Assembly: GCA_002501485.1 (NCBI GenBank)
Contig: DLTS01000087.1
Span: 1 to 19,067 of the forward strand
Source: Acidimicrobiaceae bacterium UBA7830
GTDB lineage: Bacteria; Actinomycetota; Acidimicrobiia; Acidimicrobiales; Ilumatobacteraceae
Length of the DNA: 19,067 bases
Reading direction: 5' to 3'
Part shown: positions 1 through 7,002 of the stretch, one piece after another
Layout: the number at the start of each line of letters is the position of its first letter
Numbering within the stretch: the first letter of the stretch is position 1
The notes under the pieces: model-generated
Told to the model about the DNA's origin: nothing
What the model saw: only the letters and a program-made list of their open reading frames with translations
The model's database searches: none
Translations under genes and position numbers: made by a program

Positions 1-1307
1 CCGAAGAACTTGCCTACATCCTCTCAAACTCGCGTTCAGAGCTACTCGTGACATCAACCTCAAAGGCTCACACCGCTCTCGAAGCGCTCGACGGCGCGCC
101 TGATGTACGCAAAGTGTTTGTGTGCGGCGGCGTACCAAGCGATATTTCAGATCCCCGTATGGTCGACTATGCAGAAGCAACGTCATCGATGCCGACAACA
201 CCGATAGAAGATGAGTCGCTCGGTACTCCAATGCTGTATTCGTCAGGAACGACCGGGCGCCCAAAAGGCATCCTTCGACCACTCCCAGATCAGCCACCCG
301 CGGAAATGCTTCCGCTGTACCACTTCTTGTTGGATTTGTGGCAATACCGAGAGGGCATGATTTACCTCTCCCCTGCCCCGCTCTACCACTCAGCTCCGCA
401 GGCCGCAGTTGCGCTCACACTGCGGGCTGGTGGAACGGTCATCGTCATGGAGAAGTTCGACCCGGTCGACTATCTACGACTTATCGAGACCTATAGCGTG
501 AGTCATTCCCAACTCGTTCCAACGATGTTCTCACGCATGTTGAAGCTGTCAGATGAGCAGCGTCTACAGTTTGATCTCTCGTCGCTCGAGTTCACAGTAC
601 ATGCTGCCGCACCATGCCCTGTGAAGGTGAAACATCAAATGATCGAGTGGTGGGGTCCAATCATTCACGAGTACTACGGTGCGACCGAAGGCCTTGGTTT
701 TGCCGCATGCGATAGCGATCAGTGGCTCGCGCATCCCGGCACTGTTGGGAAGATCGTTCTCGGCGAAGTTCATGTCATGGACGACGAGATGAACGAGTTG
801 CCAAACGGCACTCCCGGCACGCTGTGGTTCGGGTCGGGCACTGAGTTCAGTTACCTCGATGATCCTGAGAAAACGAAAGAGTCAACCTCACCTGATGGCA
901 CCATGACCACTGTGGGCGATATCGGTTATGTCGATGATGACGGGTTCTTGTTTCTTACCGATCGGAAGACGTTCATGATCATTTCAGGTGGCGTAAATAT
1001 CTATCCACAAGAGATAGAGGACCTCCTCATTACGCACCCGAAAGTCTTCGATGCTGCTGTCTTTGGCGTTCCAAACGAGGACCTCGGCGAAGAGGTTAAG
1101 GCAGTCATTCAGGTGATGCCTGATATCACCGCGGGTGACGAGCTCACCGAAGAGTTGCTACAGCACTGCCGTGAGCATCTTTCACGCCAGAAGGTTCCGC
1201 GCTCGATCGATTATGAGGCTGAGTTGCCTCGACTTCCGACCGGCAAGCTGTACAAGCGCCTCCTCCGCGACCGCTACTGGGGTGGAGGCACCAACAAGAT
1301 CGTCTGA
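1..1307 (+). CDS. Acyl-CoA synthetase (AMP-forming), 5' end cut by window
   Basis: ATP-dependent ligase joining a carboxylic acid to CoA through an acyl-adenylate. The reading frame is open from base 3 (EELAYILSNSRSELL precedes the first possible GTG at 48), so the true start lies outside the window; 434 codons are visible. Seen: the adenylate P-loop SSGTTGRPKG (bases 240-269), YYGATEG, the hinge region GDIGYVDDDGF followed by TDRKTFMIISGGVNIYP, and the C-terminal PTGK whose lysine is the usual catalytic residue. This is the FadD-like class of the ANL superfamily; the acid substrate cannot be told from sequence. Its TGA is separated by one base from the stop of the convergent epoxide hydrolase. 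Confidence 0.93.
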   Translation, partial: EELAYILSNSRSELLVTSTSKAHTALEALDGAPDVRKVFVCGGVPSDISDPRMVDYAEATSSMPTTPIEDESLGTPMLYSSGTTGRPKGILRPLPDQPPAEMLPLYHFLLDLWQYREGMIYLSPAPLYHSAPQAAVALTLRAGGTVIVMEKFDPVDYLRLIETYSVSHSQLVPTMFSRMLKLSDEQRLQFDLSSLEFTVHAAAPCPVKVKHQMIEWWGPIIHEYYGATEGLGFAACDSDQWLAHPGTVGKIVLGEVHVMDDEMNELPNGTPGTLWFGSGTEFSYLDDPEKTKESTSPDGTMTTVGDIGYVDDDGFLFLTDRKTFMIISGGVNIYPQEIEDLLITHPKVFDAAVFGVPNEDLGEEVKAVIQVMPDITAGDELTEELLQHCREHLSRQKVPRSIDYEAELPRLPTGKLYKRLLRDRYWGGGTNKIV

Positions 1308-1308
1308 T

Positions 1309-2466
1309 CTATGGGCGCAGCGAGCGGAAACATGCTCGCACGTCATCGACATACATTTCTGGTTGCTCGAGGGCTGCAAAATGCCCTCCTTTGGGCATAT
1401 CTGTCCAGTGCGTGACGTTGTACGAGTTCTCGCACCACGAGCGTGGCGGTCGGATAATATTTTCTGGGAAGGATGCAATGCCAGATGGAATAGTGACGGT
1501 CTCACCGCCGCCAAATGCCCCGTAGCTTTCCCAGTACAGCCGGGCCGATGAGGCCCCAGAGCCGGTAAGCCAGTACATCATGACGTTGTCGAGCATTGCG
1601 TCTCGGCTGAGGGCGTTTTCGGGATGCCCGTCGCAGTCGGTCCACGCCCAGAACTTTTCGATGATCCACGCCAGTTGACCGACCGGTGAATCGACCAGCG
1701 AGTACCCCAACGTCTGAGGGCGAGTCGCCTGCTGTTTTGAATAGCCAGAGTCCCACTGCTGGTAATAACTGAGTGCCGCAAAGGCATCCTGATCAGCCTC
1801 GTCGGGGTCACTCTTCGCCTTCTCGGTAGGTCTAGCGATTGGCATGTTGACATGGATACCGATGCATCCGTGGTCCTCCTGTGATGAGGCATCTCGGCCG
1901 ATTTGGGTTGTCACTGCCGAACCCCAGTCACCTCCCTGCGCAACCCAACTCTCGTAACCAATGCGTTCCATCAATGTCGCCCAAAGCGTAGCGATCTTTG
2001 GAACACCGGTGCCGTTGGCGGTTGGCTTACCTGAGAAACCGTAACCCGGAAGAGATGGGCACACGACGTGAAATGCGTCCTCTGCCTTTCCGCCGTGGGC
2101 AACCGGGTCGGTGAGGGGGCCAATCACATCAAGAAATTCGACGATTGACCCTGGCCAACCGTGGGTGATGAGCAACGGCATTGCGTTCGGTTCTGGGGAA
2201 CGCTGGTGAATGAAATGGATGGAGAGGTCGTCAATCTCGGTAACGAACTGATCAAACGCATTCATCCGGGCTTCTCTGCTGCGCCAGTCATACGAATGCC
2301 GCCAATAGTCAGCAAGCTCTTTGACGTAGGCGAGAGGAATACCTTGGCTCCAATCGTCAACAGTTTCCGCCTCAGGCCAGCGGGTCGCATCAAGGCGTCG
2401 GTGGAGATCGTCGATATCGGCCTGCGGAATGTCGATGGTGAACGGGTCAAGAGTGAACGGGCGCAT
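1309..2466 (-). CDS. Epoxide hydrolase, EHN-domain type (alpha/beta hydrolase)
   Basis: Hydrolyses epoxides to diols through an Asp-ester intermediate. The first ~110 residues match the epoxide hydrolase N-terminal lid (PFTIDIPQADIDDLHRRL, RWPE). The alpha/beta fold then shows the oxyanion-hole motif HGWPGS (residues 102-107), SLPGYGFSG, the nucleophile D180 in GGDWGS, and the base H362 in KGGHFAALEQP. I chose ATG 2466 (385 aa) because family members begin at about this point. ATG 2493 and GTG 2532 are also open, and none has a clear ribosome binding site. Physiological substrate unknown; an epoxide hydrolase near a phenylacetyl-CoA epoxidase cluster is suggestive only, because this family acts on free rather than CoA-bound epoxides. 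Confidence 0.88.
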   Translation of the reverse strand: MRPFTLDPFTIDIPQADIDDLHRRLDATRWPEAETVDDWSQGIPLAYVKELADYWRHSYDWRSREARMNAFDQFVTEIDDLSIHFIHQRSPEPNAMPLLITHGWPGSIVEFLDVIGPLTDPVAHGGKAEDAFHVVCPSLPGYGFSGKPTANGTGVPKIATLWATLMERIGYESWVAQGGDWGSAVTTQIGRDASSQEDHGCIGIHVNMPIARPTEKAKSDPDEADQDAFAALSYYQQWDSGYSKQQATRPQTLGYSLVDSPVGQLAWIIEKFWAWTDCDGHPENALSRDAMLDNVMMYWLTGSGASSARLYWESYGAFGGGETVTIPSGIASFPENIIRPPRSWCENSYNVTHWTDMPKGGHFAALEQPEMYVDDVRACFRSLRP

Positions 2467-2536
2467 ATCCAATCTTGTCACGCCAGGCGACATTCTATGA
2501 ACGTCGCCTAGACGCTGCTGGCGACCACGCACTGCC

Positions 2537-2542
2537 TACGAT
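2537..2542 (+). promoter_or_regulatory. -10 box TACGAT, leaderless start of the PaiB-like gene
   Basis: TACGAT ends six bases before ATG 2549, so the transcript would begin at or next to the A of the start codon. No ribosome binding site is visible. The same TANNNT-N6-start spacing recurs at four other genes here. No convincing -35. Confidence 0.5.
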
Positions 2543-2548
2543 GCAGTT

Positions 2549-3160
2549 ATGTACGTTCCTTCGGCGTTCAACATGACGGAACTAGAAGCTCTCGACGTTG
2601 TGCGCAATGTGGGTGCCGGATACTTCGTAACCGCTCATGAGGGCCGCATCCAGTCAACCTTCTTGCCATTTATTGTGCAGTCGAGCCCCGACAGCGTGCG
2701 GATATGGGCGCATTTTGCAAAAGCCAATTCCCACTGGAAGGTGGTGGGCGATACGCCAGAGTGCCTTCTCATCGTGCATCTTGCTGACGCCTATGTATCG
2801 CCATCGCTCTACCCGTCGAAGCGGGTAGACGGAAAGGTCGTACCAACTTGGAACTACGTGACAGTGGAGGTTCGGGGAATGCTTCAGATGCTTACAAACA
2901 CTGACGAGGAAGCGCTGCTCAGGGCGCTCACCGACCTGCATGAGCGCAACTCGGCCCAGCCCTGGGCTATTTCAGATGCCCCAGGTGAGTTCATCGATTC
3001 TCAACGAAAGGCGATAGTCAGCATCGAATTGGCCGTTTCCGAGATCACTGGAAAAGCAAAAGCCAGCCAAAATCGTCTCCCTGACGATGCTGCTGCCGTG
3101 AAAGCAAGGTTCGAGGCGGGCTCCGATGCGGAGCAATCCATCGCAGACTGGATGGCGTGA
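2549..3160 (+). CDS. PaiB-like FMN-binding protein
   Basis: 203 aa, full length for the FMN-binding PaiB family (split-barrel flavoprotein fold). Seen: the usual N-terminus MYVPSAFN, HFAKANSHW near the middle, YVSPSLYPSKR, GKVVPTWNYVTVEVRG, PWAISDAP and the C-terminal GKAKASQNR. In Bacillus, PaiB is reported with the GNAT enzyme PaiA as a pair affecting protease and sporulation genes; whether members elsewhere regulate transcription or act as flavin or heme-type enzymes is unclear. A broken GNAT gene starts 4 nt after the stop, which recalls the pai pairing. The start follows a -10 box directly, so the mRNA is probably leaderless. Upstream it diverges from the epoxide hydrolase. Confidence 0.88.
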   Translation: MYVPSAFNMTELEALDVVRNVGAGYFVTAHEGRIQSTFLPFIVQSSPDSVRIWAHFAKANSHWKVVGDTPECLLIVHLADAYVSPSLYPSKRVDGKVVPTWNYVTVEVRGMLQMLTNTDEEALLRALTDLHERNSAQPWAISDAPGEFIDSQRKAIVSIELAVSEITGKAKASQNRLPDDAAAVKARFEAGSDAEQSIADWMA

Positions 3161-3164
3161 AGTG

Positions 3165-3392
3165 ATGCCTCCCCTCGAGGACGTCACACTTAGAGGTAAT
3201 CTTGTGCGAGTCGAACGGCTCACACTTGATCAAACGTCTGCAAGGGTGGCCGCTGCGTCAACCGACCGGTCGACTTTCGGGCTCACGACCGAGCCAGAGG
3301 CACCTTTAACGGAATCCTTCGTCGCCTTGTACCCGTAAGTGATGGGGAGTTTTCGCGATAGCGCAATGTTTTCTCTTCTTCGCGAAGAATGA
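3165..3392 (+). pseudogene. GNAT acetyltransferase remnant with internal deletion
   Basis: The frame from ATG 3165 reads like the N-terminus of a RimJ/RimL-type GNAT (VTLRGNLVRVERLTLD, AAASTDRSTFGLTTEPEA) and stops at TAA 3336-3338 after 57 residues. In the same frame just after the stop it reads GSFRDSAMFSLLREE and ends at TGA 3392, which resembles the C-terminal end of the same family (RDSAMFS followed by an acidic pair). The central ~100-140 residues, including the acetyl-CoA binding loop, are absent, so the product cannot be a working acetyltransferase. It lies 4 nt behind the PaiB-like gene and was probably co-transcribed with it. The family match is from memory of conserved motifs, not a search. 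Confidence 0.68.
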
Positions 3393-3656
3393 TACGAACT
3401 CGATAAGCATCGCTGATGAACGGCTCTTCACGGTCTGCACGAGGCGCCGATACCACGACTACCGATGGGCCAAAGACCTTTTGGTCGATCTGCGCAGCAT
3501 GTTCGGACGCTGGTGTCGAAACGGTGTCGGGCATTGAAGTTGTATCTGCACTCCGTCGCCGTTTCGTGACGTCCGCTAAACACGTCTCGTGCTGGCGGCG
3601 CGGTGACGCACATCCTCGGCAACTCGACACACTTTGACAACGGCTACCGTTGGTCT
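3393..3656 (+). other. Gene-free stretch between the GNAT fossil and the nitroreductase
   Basis: With the pseudogene this makes about 500 bases without an intact gene, the longest such gap in an otherwise tightly packed window. Short open frames exist on both strands, but none gives a recognisable domain, a good start signal or convincing protein composition. No tRNA-like TTCGAAC arm or hairpin with a T-tract was seen. The last 20 bases carry the promoter of the nitroreductase gene. Confidence 0.5.
3645..3650 (+). promoter_or_regulatory. -10 box TACCGT, leaderless start of the nitroreductase
   Basis: TACCGT lies exactly six bases before ATG 3657, the start chosen on homology. A TTGACA at 3634-3639 is only five bases upstream of it, too close to act as a standard -35 for this box. 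Confidence 0.5.
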
Positions 3657-4322
3657 ATGGAACTTTCCGAGGTAATGCGCACCACATTTTCTTGCCGCCA
3701 ATGGACTGACGAACCCGTTGATGACGCGACGATCTACCGAATTCTCGACAACGCCCGGTTCGCCCCCAACGGCGGGAACCGCCAAGGGTGGCATGTCACA
3801 GTGGTGAAAGACCGCGCGATACGCGAGCAGTTCAAGCCACTCATCAAACCTGCCACGAATCAATACGTTGCCCAGGTGGCTGCCGGAGAGGCCCCGTGGA
3901 ACACCATCGTTCCTTCTGCCATCGACCTTGAAGCAGAACGCTCGATCGACAAAGACTTTCCCGGTGTCAATGAGATGGTTGAAGCACCTGCCGTGCTCGT
4001 TATCTCCGTTGACCTCAGCGTCGTGTGCAGCTTCGACTCAATTCTCGACCGTGTCGGCGTGATCAGCGGGGCGTCGATTTATCCGTTCGTGTGGAACATT
4101 CTGCTGGCCGCCCGCAACGAGGGTCTCGCAGGAGTGCTCACGACATACCTTTCATATGCAGAAGCTGAAGTTCAACAACTTCTTGGCCTTCCAGAGCACT
4201 ACGCCGTGGCTGCAATGGTTCCCCTCGGCCACCCGGTGAAACAGCTCACCAAATTGAAGCGAAACCCGGTGGAAGACTTCGCCAACGTCGATCGATTCGA
4301 TGGAGGACCATTCACCGCATGA
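3657..4322 (+). CDS. Nitroreductase family FMN oxidoreductase
   Basis: 221 aa, normal length for the family, which uses FMN and NAD(P)H to reduce nitro groups, quinones, enones or flavins; some members dehalogenate. Seen: an N-terminal MELSEVMRTTFSCRQWTDEPV with the phosphate-binding arginine in CRQW, APNGGNRQGW, the dimer and FMN region GASIYPFVWNILLAARNEGL with GVLTTYL, and the C-terminal PLGHPVKQLTKLKRNPVEDF. The frame is open back to 3603, but ATG 3657 fits the family N-terminus and the leaderless -10 box. It overlaps the next gene by ATGA (4319-4322), so the two are translationally coupled. Substrate unknown. Confidence 0.9.
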   Translation: MELSEVMRTTFSCRQWTDEPVDDATIYRILDNARFAPNGGNRQGWHVTVVKDRAIREQFKPLIKPATNQYVAQVAAGEAPWNTIVPSAIDLEAERSIDKDFPGVNEMVEAPAVLVISVDLSVVCSFDSILDRVGVISGASIYPFVWNILLAARNEGLAGVLTTYLSYAEAEVQQLLGLPEHYAVAAMVPLGHPVKQLTKLKRNPVEDFANVDRFDGGPFTA

Positions 4323-4717
4323 GCCGAAGCGAACATGCGAGATCACTCGCGGAGACTGATCCGGTCATCGCAGATCGAAACATCACTGTTGAATGCATCT
4401 CTGACGACTGCACCGTCGTGTCAATGCCGATACAGCCGTCGATGTGCAACGCGTACAACATTGGGCATGGCGCGTACATCTTCATGATCGCCGACGTTGC
4501 GATGTCGCTCGCGAGCTCGGTCGAGAATGGAACTGCCCTGGCATCGTCAGCACACATCGACTGGCTCAAGCCTGTCGAGATGAACGACATCGTAAGAGCA
4601 ACCGCAACCTGCCAATACGAATCAGGACGTCAAGCTCGATGGACCATCACTGTCACTGACGGAAACGACGAGCCTGTCGCCATTTTCCGGGGCCGCACTC
4701 AACAACTTCGAACGTAA
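4319..4717 (+). CDS. paaI: PaaI-type hotdog acyl-CoA thioesterase
   Basis: 132 aa single hotdog domain. PaaI hydrolyses (hydroxy)phenylacetyl-CoA thioesters and is thought to free CoA when the pathway stalls. Seen: the family motif region N44AYNIGHGAYIFMIAD59, where the Asp matches the catalytic Asp of PaaI, and the strand HIDWLKPVEMNDIVRATA. The usual HGG is HGA here. The start overlaps the nitroreductase stop (ATGA). The gene converges on paaG with one base between the two stop codons, so it faces the phenylacetate cluster rather than lying in its operon. PaaI assignment is likely from motif and context; a general hotdog thioesterase is the alternative. Confidence 0.8.
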   Translation: MSRSEHARSLAETDPVIADRNITVECISDDCTVVSMPIQPSMCNAYNIGHGAYIFMIADVAMSLASSVENGTALASSAHIDWLKPVEMNDIVRATATCQYESGRQARWTITVTDGNDEPVAIFRGRTQQLRT

Positions 4718-4718
4718 T

Positions 4719-5498
4719 TCAGGCTGGGCCATTAAATGTTGGCTTGCGCTTCTCTAAAAACGCCGTGATGCCCTCGACATAATCGGGAGTTCCCGCCATG
4801 CGGCCTTGCGCAGCGGCCTCCGCTTCGAGCACCTCAGCAAGACTACTGCCGTCATCGATGATGCCCGAAATAATCCGCTTCGATTCGAGAAGTGCCTGCG
4901 TCGGCCCCTTCGCAATTGACATCACCATCTCTTGGGCCGTGTCGACAAGTGCATCGTCATCGACAACCCGGTTGACAAGTCCGATCTGCTCGGCACGCTC
5001 GCCGTTGATCAACTCTGCGGTGTAGATGAGTTCAAGTGCTCGATGCGCGCCGACACGATGCACCAACGCAAGATGGCCACCCGAATCGAGGACGCATCCG
5101 ATATTGGCAAATGGCGAACCGAGGGTTGATTTTCGAGCAGCGATGACGACGTCGCAGGCCATTGCGAGGCCAAACCCGACACCAAGGCAAGGGCCGTGCA
5201 CAGCGGCCACCGTCGGGATCGGCAGATTTCGCAACTGTGCGATTAAGGGGTTAAACACCCCCGACAAAATCGCATACGCATCTTCGGTGAGCGGAGATGC
5301 CGTCGAAAGGTCGCGTCCGGCGGAGAACCCTCGACCCTCCCCTCGCAATAACAGGCCGCGAGCGCCACTCGCCTCTGCCTCCCGTAATGCTCCCGACATT
5401 TCTTCAACAGCCTGTTCATCAAGGCTGTTGAGCACCTCGGGGCGCTTCATGATGAGCTCTGCCATGGAGCCATCAACTATAAGTTCAACTGCAGACAT
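4719..5498 (-). CDS. paaG: PaaG-like enoyl-CoA hydratase/isomerase (ring-1,2-epoxyphenylacetyl-CoA isomerase)
   Basis: Crotonase-fold enzyme, 259 aa. PaaG converts ring-1,2-epoxyphenylacetyl-CoA to oxepin-CoA. Seen: oxyanion-hole segments FSAGRDL (58-64) and HGPCLGVGFGLA (101-112), then SPFANIGCVLDSGG, in which D138 fits the single catalytic Asp of PaaG; the Glu pair of true hydratases is absent. The C-terminus (EGITAFLEKRKPTF) is normal. It is the last gene of the paa block, 9 nt after paaC. Its ribosome binding site AGGAG (near 5505-5509) overlaps the paaC stop. Assignment rests on the Asp motif plus position; PaaF-type hydratase is less likely. Confidence 0.84.
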   Translation of the reverse strand: MSAVELIVDGSMAELIMKRPEVLNSLDEQAVEEMSGALREAEASGARGLLLRGEGRGFSAGRDLSTASPLTEDAYAILSGVFNPLIAQLRNLPIPTVAAVHGPCLGVGFGLAMACDVVIAARKSTLGSPFANIGCVLDSGGHLALVHRVGAHRALELIYTAELINGERAEQIGLVNRVVDDDALVDTAQEMVMSIAKGPTQALLESKRIISGIIDDGSSLAEVLEAEAAAQGRMAGTPDYVEGITAFLEKRKPTFNGPA

Positions 5499-5507
5499 GT
5501 GCGTCTC

Positions 5508-6260
5508 CTACCACTCGGTATCGGGATCAAGATCGAGCACGAGGTTGAGCGACGCATGGAATTCGTCAAAACCTTCTGCTCGGGCAACACGATCATTGGG
5601 AGACGCCGCAGTGGGGGCCCAATTCAGTACAACTCCCCACTCGTTCAGATCGGCTTGCACTGCTTCGCTATATGCAGACTCAGCATCACTCGACAAAAGC
5701 GAGGTGACGCCATCTGCAAAAGCATCTGCCTCCCCGACAACCGGCGACCATATCGACATTGACTGCGGGAGCAACGACTCCATGCTCGATACGAGGCGTT
5801 GTCGAGCCTCTTCGCTGCCCGACAACGAGCGCCGAAGCAGCAATGTTGAATGAGAACGATGGAATGACTCCTCGGCTAGCGCGCGCTGGGCGACCGATGA
5901 CAATTCAGGTACTGACGAGTCGACAAGGGCATTCCAACGAATCTGTTCGCCGACGTCGTACAGCCAGTGACGAATCAATGTGTCTTCCCATTGCGGCAAC
6001 GCCATCTCCACAAAAGAACACGAACGATAATCAGATGGTTGACGCCGAAGCGCAAAGTGATCGACATCGTCAACGAGTATTTCGTACAACGCAATGGCGT
6101 GACCAAGTTCATCTTGAGCGATCGAGCATAGCGAGAGGTCTTCTTCTAAAAACGGCGCAATGCCAATCCACCATGCGAGGTGGCTGCCCATCATGTGTTC
6201 ATCATCGGCGAGCGCCAGCAGGTACTCCCGCGCACCGTCGCTAATTGGAGTGAGTGTCAC
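5508..6260 (-). CDS. paaC: Phenylacetyl-CoA 1,2-epoxidase subunit PaaC
   Basis: 250 aa ferritin-like subunit that pairs with PaaA in the ring epoxidase. Seen: LADDEHMMGSH near the N-terminus, EEDLSLCSIAQDELGH (39-54) and LAEESFH (129-134). Unlike E. coli PaaC, where the first motif reads DLLGQ and metal ligands are lost, both ExxH motifs are intact here and a candidate ligand set E21, E51, H54, D102, E131, H134 has the spacing expected of a di-iron centre. The start is GTG 6260, overlapping the paaB stop as GTGA. The C-terminus ends in LDLDPDTEW. Confidence 0.88.
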   Translation of the reverse strand: MTLTPISDGAREYLLALADDEHMMGSHLAWWIGIAPFLEEDLSLCSIAQDELGHAIALYEILVDDVDHFALRRQPSDYRSCSFVEMALPQWEDTLIRHWLYDVGEQIRWNALVDSSVPELSSVAQRALAEESFHRSHSTLLLRRSLSGSEEARQRLVSSMESLLPQSMSIWSPVVGEADAFADGVTSLLSSDAESAYSEAVQADLNEWGVVLNWAPTAASPNDRVARAEGFDEFHASLNLVLDLDPDTEW

Positions 6261-6538
6261 GAGCCCTCTCGCAGTTGCCGTCGGTGCTCAGCGACAAGCT
6301 TTCCGTCATTGTGCCGATGAGATTTGTTGCGGTTAGGCGCGGTTTCAGCCGAGTCTGCAGACGAAATGTCATCGCGGCGAACGACCCAAATTTGCTCACC
6401 TTCTGCTCGGCGGCAGTAACACTCGCGCGCAAGTAGCAGTGCCATCTCGTTATCGGCGGCGCCCAGGGCGCCGACATGACGAAATTCGCCCTTTCCGTCG
6501 GCTTTCAAAAAGACCTCGTAAATCTGTGATGCCGTCAT
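6257..6538 (-). CDS. paaB: Phenylacetyl-CoA 1,2-epoxidase subunit PaaB
   Basis: Small structural subunit that bridges the PaaAC heterodimers. The 93 aa product begins MTASQIYEVFLKADG and continues GEFRHVGALGAADNEMALLLARECYCRRAEGEQIW, matching the PaaB pattern YEVF...HVGSLHAAD...ALxxARDxYxRRxEGxxIW. I chose ATG 6538 because it makes an ATGA overlap with the paaD stop and fits the family N-terminus; an upstream start at 6565 is open but adds nothing recognisable. After the conserved core (to ~residue 55) there is a ~38-residue polar tail rich in Arg, Asn and His with no domain I recognise. Confidence 0.88.
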   Translation of the reverse strand: MTASQIYEVFLKADGKGEFRHVGALGAADNEMALLLARECYCRRAEGEQIWVVRRDDISSADSAETAPNRNKSHRHNDGKLVAEHRRQLREGS

Positions 6539-7002
6539 CCCACAACCTCGACAACGTTTCTGCACGCATCACACCATGCAACCGCTCGACATCGCGTCGG
6601 ACCCACCGGACTCACCTCGCGAAGCGATGGCTGTTCGCATACTGGGCACGCCGGCAGCACACCATCACGGCGAATTGCTATTGAGAACTCACGGCCTAGT
6701 TGATCGACCGCCAACGGCGACAACATGCTCGGCACCCAACTGCCATCGAGCCGCCACAACACCTCAACGTCGCTCAGCCCTTGGGTTTGAAGCGCTGTGC
6801 ATACATCTGATTCGATCACCTCTCGGGCCGGACAGCCTGCCATTGTTGGCAGCAGCGTCACCGACACCCGGTCGTCGTTCACGGCAACATCGTCAACGAT
6901 GCCAAGATCAACAATTGAGAGAGTTCCGTATTCCGGGTCCACCACGCTCTTCAACGCAGACCGCACCATCTCTGGTGTGACGGCAGTGCGTGCGGTTGTC
7001 AC
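6535..7002 (-). CDS. paaD: PaaD, Fe-S maturation-type accessory protein of the PAA epoxidase
   Basis: DUF59/MIP18-type domain followed by a zinc ribbon. PaaD is needed for an active epoxidase and is thought to help Fe-S or metal maturation. Seen in the 155 aa form: SVVDPEYGTLSIVDLGIV (19-36), the conserved cysteine C57 in TMAGCPAREV, and a C-terminal ribbon with C119PVC122, C138, C144 and C147. The start is taken as GTG 7002, which overlaps the paaA stop as GTGA; ATG 7032 would add 10 unconserved residues inside paaA. Its place between paaA and paaB is unusual: in E. coli the order is A-B-C-D-E. Confidence 0.88.
   Translation of the reverse strand: MTTARTAVTPEMVRSALKSVVDPEYGTLSIVDLGIVDDVAVNDDRVSVTLLPTMAGCPAREVIESDVCTALQTQGLSDVEVLWRLDGSWVPSMLSPLAVDQLGREFSIAIRRDGVLPACPVCEQPSLREVSPVGPTRCRAVAWCDACRNVVEVVG

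Noticed and set aside
3261..3275. ACCGACCGGTCGACT, similar to proteobacterial PaaR operators
   Set aside because: It lies inside the GNAT remnant and encodes the conserved TDRST residues, 400 bp from the nearest functional start. The perfect palindrome is only 10 bp, so coding chance explains it better.
3376..3389. Perfect 14-bp palindrome TTCTTCGCGAAGAA
   Set aside because: It encodes part of the C-terminal remnant (LLREE), has no T-tract for a terminator and is not next to a promoter. Probably chance.
3283..3630. 115-aa open frame on the minus strand
   Set aside because: Its 3' half is antisense to the GNAT remnant, with no domain and no start signal; read as a shadow.
3634..3639. TTGACA as a -35 box for the nitroreductase
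   Set aside because: Only five bases separate it from the -10 TACCGT; a 16-18 base spacer is needed.
5026..5853. 275-aa open frame on the plus strand
   Set aside because: Antisense to paaG and paaC, serine/arginine-rich low-quality composition, no domain.
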